A stretch of 64,000 bases of DNA from UBA8346 sp050260935 (lineage in GTDB: Bacteria; Bacillota; UBA4882; UBA8346). Shown one piece after another: positions 59,560 to 64,000 of the stretch. A program made the translations under genes and the position numbers. The notes beneath the pieces are model-generated. The model ran no database searches and was not told the DNA's origin. It was given only the letters and a program-made list of their open reading frames with translations. Position 1 is the stretch's first letter. The number at the start of each line of letters is the position of its first letter. The stretch spans positions 1-64,000 of the forward strand of contig JBLNCU010000087.1 of NCBI GenBank assembly GCA_050260935.1. The letters run 5' to 3'.

Positions 59560-60660
59560 TTAACAGATTGCTTCTTCCGTTGTTTTGTCGAACAAGTGCA
59601 GCTTTTCGGTATTCACGGAGAGCCAAATCTTATCGCCTAATTTAGCTTTCAAGCTGTTATCGGCTCTGGCTTTTAAGATGTTCCCCATAAATTTAAGATC
59701 AACTATAACTTCGGAACCTAATGGCTCTAGAACGTAGATTTCAGCCGAAACCGCATCCTCGTTCGGTTGATTTAAAGAAACTCTGATATCTTCCGGCCTA
59801 ATTCCCACAATAACTTCCGAACTCGTTAACTTGGCGGCTCTTTTCTGGAAAACGTCCGAGTTATTAACATATCTCAACTTCGAACCGTTAAATCTGATAG
59901 TATTTCCGTCAACTCCTCGATCCAGCACTCCTTCAATAAAATTCATCGGAGGAGTACCGACAAAGCTGGCTACAAATCTGTTAACCGGCTCGTTGTAAAT
60001 TTGATCAGGCGTTCCAACCTGTTGAACCACGCCACCGCGCATTACGGCGATCCGGTCCGACATCGTCATCGCCTCAGTCTGATCATGTGTAACACAAATA
60101 GTAGTAATAGCCAATTCATTCTGAAGACGTTTTAATTCAGCGCGCATATGCAATCTTAATAAAGCGTCGACATTACTTAAGGGCTCATCCAAAAGAAATA
60201 CTTTTGGAGATCTGACTAAGGCCCGCCCTAAAGCAACACGTTGCCGTTCGCCTCCACTTAATTGTTTGGGCAACCGATCAAGATAATTTTCAATTCTTAA
60301 TGTTGCGGCAACATCTTTAACTTTCTTCTCAACCTCGGCCTCAGGCATTTTCCTGATTCTTAAGGGATAAGCTATATTATCAAATACTTTAAAATGAGGA
60401 TACAGGGCATAACTCTGAAACACCATTGCCAAGTCGCGTTCCCTGGGCGGAAGATTGTTAATTCGCCTATCATCCAGGTAAATATCACCGGAATCCGGTT
60501 TTTCCAAACCGGCTATACACCTGAGAGTAGTCGTTTTTCCGCACCCTGACGGCCCAAGTAAAGAAATAAACTCTCCGTCTTTAATTTCGACGGTAACATT
60601 ATTTACCGCCTTTACCTTCCCGTAATACTTGTCAACATGCCGGAGGATAACAACAGACAT
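59560..60660 (-). CDS. sugar ABC transporter ATP-binding protein (UgpC/MsmX type)
   Basis: 366 aa. Walker A GPSGCGKTTTLR, Q-loop MVFQSYALYPHFKVF, signature LSGGERQRVALGRAL, Walker B VFLLDEPLSNVD and H-loop VTHDQTEAM. The C-terminal TOBE/MalK regulatory domain follows (IVGIRPEDIRVSL, VYVLEPLGSEVIVDL-like). It would energise the two upstream permeases. Sugar-type CUT1 ATPases sometimes serve several importers; this one is encoded with its own. Confidence 0.95.
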   Translation of the reverse strand: MSVVILRHVDKYYGKVKAVNNVTVEIKDGEFISLLGPSGCGKTTTLRCIAGLEKPDSGDIYLDDRRINNLPPRERDLAMVFQSYALYPHFKVFDNIAYPLRIRKMPEAEVEKKVKDVAATLRIENYLDRLPKQLSGGERQRVALGRALVRSPKVFLLDEPLSNVDALLRLHMRAELKRLQNELAITTICVTHDQTEAMTMSDRIAVMRGGVVQQVGTPDQIYNEPVNRFVASFVGTPPMNFIEGVLDRGVDGNTIRFNGSKLRYVNNSDVFQKRAAKLTSSEVIVGIRPEDIRVSLNQPNEDAVSAEIYVLEPLGSEVIVDLKFMGNILKARADNSLKAKLGDKIWLSVNTEKLHLFDKTTEEAIC

Positions 60661-60696
60661 CTAAAATACCTCCCATTATATAAATCTCGATTTATT

Positions 60697-61539
60697 TTAC
60701 TTAGTGTTCATAGTTAAGCCTTTAATTAAATATTTACGTATTGCAAAAGCGAATATTATTACCGGTATAATGGCGATTGAAGCTGCCGCCGATGTTTTAT
60801 CCCAGGTAAACTCGTATTGCGACAGTGTACCCCAGACACCCATCGGCAGAGTCATTGTTTTCCATGTGTTAGTGAAAATTACCGCAAATAAAAACTCATT
60901 CCAGCTGAATATGAAGACTAAAATGCTGGCGGCGAATAAAGCGGACACTATATTGGGAATTGTAATCTTCCGGAATGCTGCAAACCGGGAATCGCCATCC
61001 ATCATAGCCGCTTCCTCGATATCGACGGCGGTGTCATCCAATATCCCTTTGACCAGCCAAATCATAAAGGGCAGGTTCAAAGCCACATATGGAATTATCA
61101 ATGACGCATAAGTCCCTATAATGTGAATTTTGGAAAAAATCAAAAACAGTGGAATTACAAACGCAATGGGCGGAAGAGTTTTGCTAACAAGAATACTAAG
61201 AGAGATCCCCCTGGAAATCCGTTTCGGTATATGCATCCTGGAAAGACTGTAGGCGGCGGGCAAGCCGACCACCAAACATATTATACTGGTCAATGTAGCC
61301 ACAATCACACTATTAAGAATTAAACGGGCAAACATCCTCTTTACAAACATCAACACGTAACTGGCAAAGGTTGGCGCCAAGGTGAACAAAGTGGGAGGAG
61401 TCACTCCTAATTCCAGTTTGTTTTTGAGCGAATTGACAACCATCCAGTACATAGGGAAAAACGTAATGATCAAATAAAAGATAATAAAAACATTAATGCC
61501 CACTTTAGCAAATTTCTCTTTAGGAGTTAACTTGGCCAT
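60697..61539 (-). CDS. sugar ABC transporter permease (MalG type)
   Basis: 280 aa with six membrane segments. It begins FIIFYLIITFFPMYWMVVNSLKN and has the EAA loop VDIEEAAMMDGDSRFAAFRKITIPNIVSALFA, typical of CUT1 inner-membrane subunits, and the C-terminal FSWNEFLFAVIFTN. Its ATG overlaps the upstream permease stop by one base (TAATG), so the two are coupled. Confidence 0.94.
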   Translation of the reverse strand: MAKLTPKEKFAKVGINVFIIFYLIITFFPMYWMVVNSLKNKLELGVTPPTLFTLAPTFASYVLMFVKRMFARLILNSVIVATLTSIICLVVGLPAAYSLSRMHIPKRISRGISLSILVSKTLPPIAFVIPLFLIFSKIHIIGTYASLIIPYVALNLPFMIWLVKGILDDTAVDIEEAAMMDGDSRFAAFRKITIPNIVSALFAASILVFIFSWNEFLFAVIFTNTWKTMTLPMGVWGTLSQYEFTWDKTSAAASIAIIPVIIFAFAIRKYLIKGLTMNTK

Positions 61540-62423
61540 TACTCTTCCTCCAATCTAAAAGCGTGCGTTAGAATAGATAAGGAGACCACCACAGTTATAA
61601 TCAGAAAAATAATGGACATTGCTGCGCCAACGGTAAATTGTTGAAAGGTAAAACTTATTTTATAAATATGAATCGTTACCAACTCTGTCGCTGTGCCCGG
61701 ACCTCCGGCGGTTGCCCCCATAATTTCATCAAACGCGGTAAACATATCCAATATACGGAGCGCTATCGATAGAAGCAAGGTCGGCCTAAGCCACTTTATA
61801 GTAATGTCAAAGAACATTTTCCCCCAACGGGCGCCGTCTAAGGCAGCGGCTTCATACATGTCTTTCGGAATAGTCTGTAATCCGGCGTATACCAAAAGAA
61901 AGATAAACGGGGTTCCGCGCCAAACCTCCACTATCAGGATGGCGATAAAGGCGGAAATCGAATTCCCCAGCCAATCGACGGGCATTATATTAAGCCAGGA
62001 AAGAAAATAATTAATCACACCGATTATCGGGTGATACATTATTTTAAAGGTAACGCCGACGGCAATGGGAGCGATCATCATCGGTATAATAAACGCCGTC
62101 TGCAGAAAAGACTTATTGGGAACAAACTTATGATCAACAGCCAAAGCCAATATTATTCCCAAAATAGTCTCAAAAGTAATCGCCAGAATCGCAAAGAGAA
62201 AGGTTCGAACCCACGACATGAGAAAATTGTGGTCCTTAAAAATATTGATATAGTTTTTCCAACCTACAAAATGGCCGGAAAGATCGTGCACTGACAAATT
62301 TAATGAATAAATTATCGGAAAAACGGTTACCCCAAGAAGAATTACAACTGCAGGGATTAATAAAAAATAAGGGTTATATTTTTGAAGACCCGGTTTGTCC
62401 TTGGAAGAGATTAGATTGTTCAA
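61539..62423 (-). CDS. sugar ABC transporter permease (MalF type)
   Basis: 294 aa with six membrane segments (FLLIPAVVILLGVTVFPIIYSLNL, FLFAILAITFETILGIILALA and others) and the EAA loop PKDMYEAAALDGARWGKMFFDITIKWLRP. It is the larger partner of the heterodimeric channel. It lies 94 nt after the binding-protein gene. Confidence 0.94.
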   Translation of the reverse strand: MNNLISSKDKPGLQKYNPYFLLIPAVVILLGVTVFPIIYSLNLSVHDLSGHFVGWKNYINIFKDHNFLMSWVRTFLFAILAITFETILGIILALAVDHKFVPNKSFLQTAFIIPMMIAPIAVGVTFKIMYHPIIGVINYFLSWLNIMPVDWLGNSISAFIAILIVEVWRGTPFIFLLVYAGLQTIPKDMYEAAALDGARWGKMFFDITIKWLRPTLLLSIALRILDMFTAFDEIMGATAGGPGTATELVTIHIYKISFTFQQFTVGAAMSIIFLIITVVVSLSILTHAFRLEEE

Positions 62424-62517
62424 CGGAAATTCCCCTTCCTAACTTTCTTTAAAGGTGAAACCCGGTTATCCAGGTTCCACCTTTAAACTTACTTAAATTG
62501 TTACAATCAGATCTTAA

Positions 62518-63828
62518 TTACTTAACATAACCTGCTTTTTTAACTAAAGCTCTGATTTGGGCAGCGGCTTCTTTAATGGCTTGATCGGAAGTTATCTGCC
62601 CTGCCAGAGCCTTATTTAACTGCGTTCCGAAAATGTCTTCGATTTGGAAATACAACGGAGTGCGGTAACGTAATCTTCCATTTTCAAAAGCAGTGGCTTG
62701 AGCGGGATACCAAGGCCGTTCGGCGGCAAGTTGCGGATCAGTTAAGATGCTCTTCCGGACAGGCATTCCACCGAGTTGGGCATATTTGAGAGCTTGCGGT
62801 TTTGCCATAAACCATTCCAGGAAATCATAAGCGGCTTTTTGGTTTTTGCTGTACTTCGGCATAACCATTAACCATTCACCGATTTCGGTGATGTGTTTGC
62901 CGCCTTTAGTCAATGCAGGAGGCATCATCCAGGCAAGTTTACCTGCTACTTTGGAGGTCTTTGGATTCTCTAAATCATGAGAAAGGTCGCCCGGCCAAGT
63001 ATAACCGCAGACTGCCCTTCCGCTTAAAAATTCCATTCCTTGTTCGGAAGTATTATAGCTGGCTGATCCCGGAGGAGCGTATTTATAGAGTTGGAAGAGG
63101 GTCTTTGCCGCTTGATATCCGGCTTTATTGTCCAAGATAGTATTCCAGTTGTTATCGAAGAAGTCGGCGCCCATACTCCAGAACAGCGGCAAGGAATCTG
63201 CGCCAATGGGGTTGGTTTTCTGGCCGCGATTTACGAATCCCCAAATATGTTTTTTAGGATCGTAAGTTGCCTTGGCAATCTTTAGGACATCGCCGATGGT
63301 TTCCGGAAGCGGCAAATGTTTGGCTTGAAGAATATCCTTGCGAACGATAAACAGAATTAAATCGCCGACTACCGGAACGCCATAGATATGTCTTTCCTTG
63401 CCTTTGTCGGCCGGAGGGCAAATTTGGCCCTCTGCGGGCGGCCATACTCCGCCATCCGATGAGGACTTGTAAATGTCGGGATCGGTTTTATAACCAAAAG
63501 TACTGTCTAAAGCTACAAAATGTCCCTCGCTGGCCATGGCGGGGAACCAGGAATCATCCATCATAATGAGATCAAAATCGGTGGAACCCGCTTTCATAAG
63601 GCTGAGGGCTTTGGCATACAAGGAGTCGTAGTCGAGTTTCACAACATCCATTTGAACGCCGGTATTTTTTTGATAAACCTCCACCATCGAGTCCATGGCA
63701 TCGGCAAGGGCGCCGCTAAAAGAGAGAACGCGAATCTTCGGGGCTTCAGCAGACGCTCCTACCATAAGGCAAGACACAACGAGCACAGCCATAAGAACCA
63801 GGACCAGAACCTTGGAAAAGCCTTTCAT
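62518..63828 (-). CDS. sugar ABC transporter substrate-binding protein, probable inositol-binding
   Basis: 436 aa, SBP family 1. The signal peptide is VLVLVLMAVLVVSCLMVGASA; a Cys at about 20 is not in a good lipobox. The mature part begins APKIRVLSFSGALADAMDSMVEVYQKNTGVQ and includes DFDLIMMDDSWFPAMASEGHFVAL and GEWLMVMPKYSKNQKAAYDFLEWF. First gene of the importer-iolM-iolN operon; inositol specificity is inferred from the operon, not from the sequence. Confidence 0.9.
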   Translation of the reverse strand: MKGFSKVLVLVLMAVLVVSCLMVGASAEAPKIRVLSFSGALADAMDSMVEVYQKNTGVQMDVVKLDYDSLYAKALSLMKAGSTDFDLIMMDDSWFPAMASEGHFVALDSTFGYKTDPDIYKSSSDGGVWPPAEGQICPPADKGKERHIYGVPVVGDLILFIVRKDILQAKHLPLPETIGDVLKIAKATYDPKKHIWGFVNRGQKTNPIGADSLPLFWSMGADFFDNNWNTILDNKAGYQAAKTLFQLYKYAPPGSASYNTSEQGMEFLSGRAVCGYTWPGDLSHDLENPKTSKVAGKLAWMMPPALTKGGKHITEIGEWLMVMPKYSKNQKAAYDFLEWFMAKPQALKYAQLGGMPVRKSILTDPQLAAERPWYPAQATAFENGRLRYRTPLYFQIEDIFGTQLNKALAGQITSDQAIKEAAAQIRALVKKAGYVK

Positions 63829-63838
63829 TTTTCATCCC

Positions 63839-63866
63839 CCTTATATTTTTTGGAAAAACAATAAGG
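63839..63866 (-). promoter_or_regulatory. possible ribosome-site-masking hairpin before the binding-protein gene
   Basis: CCTTAT (63839-63844) and ATAAGG (63861-63866) are complementary. The minus-strand 3' arm ATAAGG runs directly into the Shine-Dalgarno (AAGGGGG), so pairing would partly mask it. The stem is only 6 bp. Confidence 0.35.
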
Positions 63867-63910
63867 TTTTATTTTTAAGGGTATACCACCCCCTAAACTG
63901 TGGAATAGAA

Positions 63911-64000
63911 AATTTCTCATACTGTTTTGTAACCTTTGGCGATGCGCGATCTAAGATATGAATTAACTATAACCTCTGAAACAAAACAGTATAAGAAATT
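63911..64000. promoter_or_regulatory. inverted pair of 20-bp sites upstream of the inositol importer operon
   Basis: AATTTCTCATACTGTTTTGT at 63911-63930 and its inverse ACAAAACAGTATAAGAAATT at 63981-64000 differ at one position. The 50 bp between them must contain the operon promoter; TTGTTT-N17-TCATAT on the minus strand is a weak candidate. The arrangement fits a regulator binding two sites, possibly with looping. The right site may extend beyond the window. Confidence 0.6.

Noticed and set aside
1..64000. CRISPR arrays, tRNA or rRNA genes
   Set aside because: No regularly spaced direct repeats, cloverleaf-like sequences with a TTCRA loop, or rRNA signatures were noticed on either strand; a tRNA search program was not available to confirm absence.

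Overview
The window reads as chromosomal DNA of a diderm, endospore-forming Firmicute (Limnochordia/Hydrogenispora-like or a Negativicutes-type relative; the exact lineage is inference). The outer membrane is supported by LpxD, LptA, LptC, LptD, an LptF/G permease, an Omp85/BamA protein, two Skp/OmpH-like chaperones, a TamB-like protein and barrels ending in phenylalanine. Endospore formation is supported by an alpha/beta-type SASP and by the prkA-yhbH-spoVR trio. Nearly all genes lie on the minus strand. I saw no rRNA, tRNA, CRISPR array or intact transposon.

Layout. 1-3423: a YesN/YesM-type response regulator (cut by the left edge) and sensor kinase. 3600-5570: an RTX-like Asp/Asn-rich protein and an exported metallo-beta-lactamase-fold protein. 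5782-10395: spoVR, yhbH-like and prkA in one operon. 10749-12294: gpmA, an XRE repressor and a divergent small gene with an operator-like palindrome inside its promoter. 12322-17934: a complete oppABCDF peptide transporter with its promoter. 18342-19104: a decayed type III DNA methyltransferase. 19248-21572: a short MutS2 lacking the Smr domain, preceded by a leader with a sigma-A promoter, a 14-codon ORF and two terminator hairpins that can pair with each other. 21712-26251: a small acidic/basic protein, ogt, a secreted protein, an OmpR-type two-component system with a homopolymer frameshift in the kinase, and two small membrane proteins. 26488-32667: a Re-citrate-synthase-like enzyme, rpsU, a HIT protein, mtaB, a membrane protein, a YhaM-like nuclease and a YprB-like nuclease.

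32730-52221 is an envelope-biogenesis supercluster, in transcription order: S55 peptidase-like protein, TamB-like protein, sigma factor, putative anti-sigma/membrane protein, BamA-like Omp85, a second barrel, Skp-like, coiled-coil protein, Skp-like, LpxD, LptF/G, LptD, LptC, LptA. It combines lipid A acylation, LPS export, barrel insertion and its own sigma factor. 52335-54991 holds an alpha/beta hydrolase, a SASP and an MFS transporter.

55033-63828 matches the alternative myo-inositol catabolic route known from Thermotoga: an ABC importer (binding protein, two permeases, ATPase), a zinc dehydrogenase (IolM-like), a creatininase-fold hydrolase (IolN-like), then after a strong terminator a Gfo/Idh/MocA dehydrogenase (IolG-like) and an epimerase (IolO-like). 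An inverted pair of 20-bp sites lies upstream of the importer at the right edge.

The features most worth following up are the mutS2 leader, heptamer repeat arrays placed between genes of operons, the T9 frameshift tract in the kinase, and the sigma factor and sandwiched coiled-coil protein inside the outer-membrane cluster.
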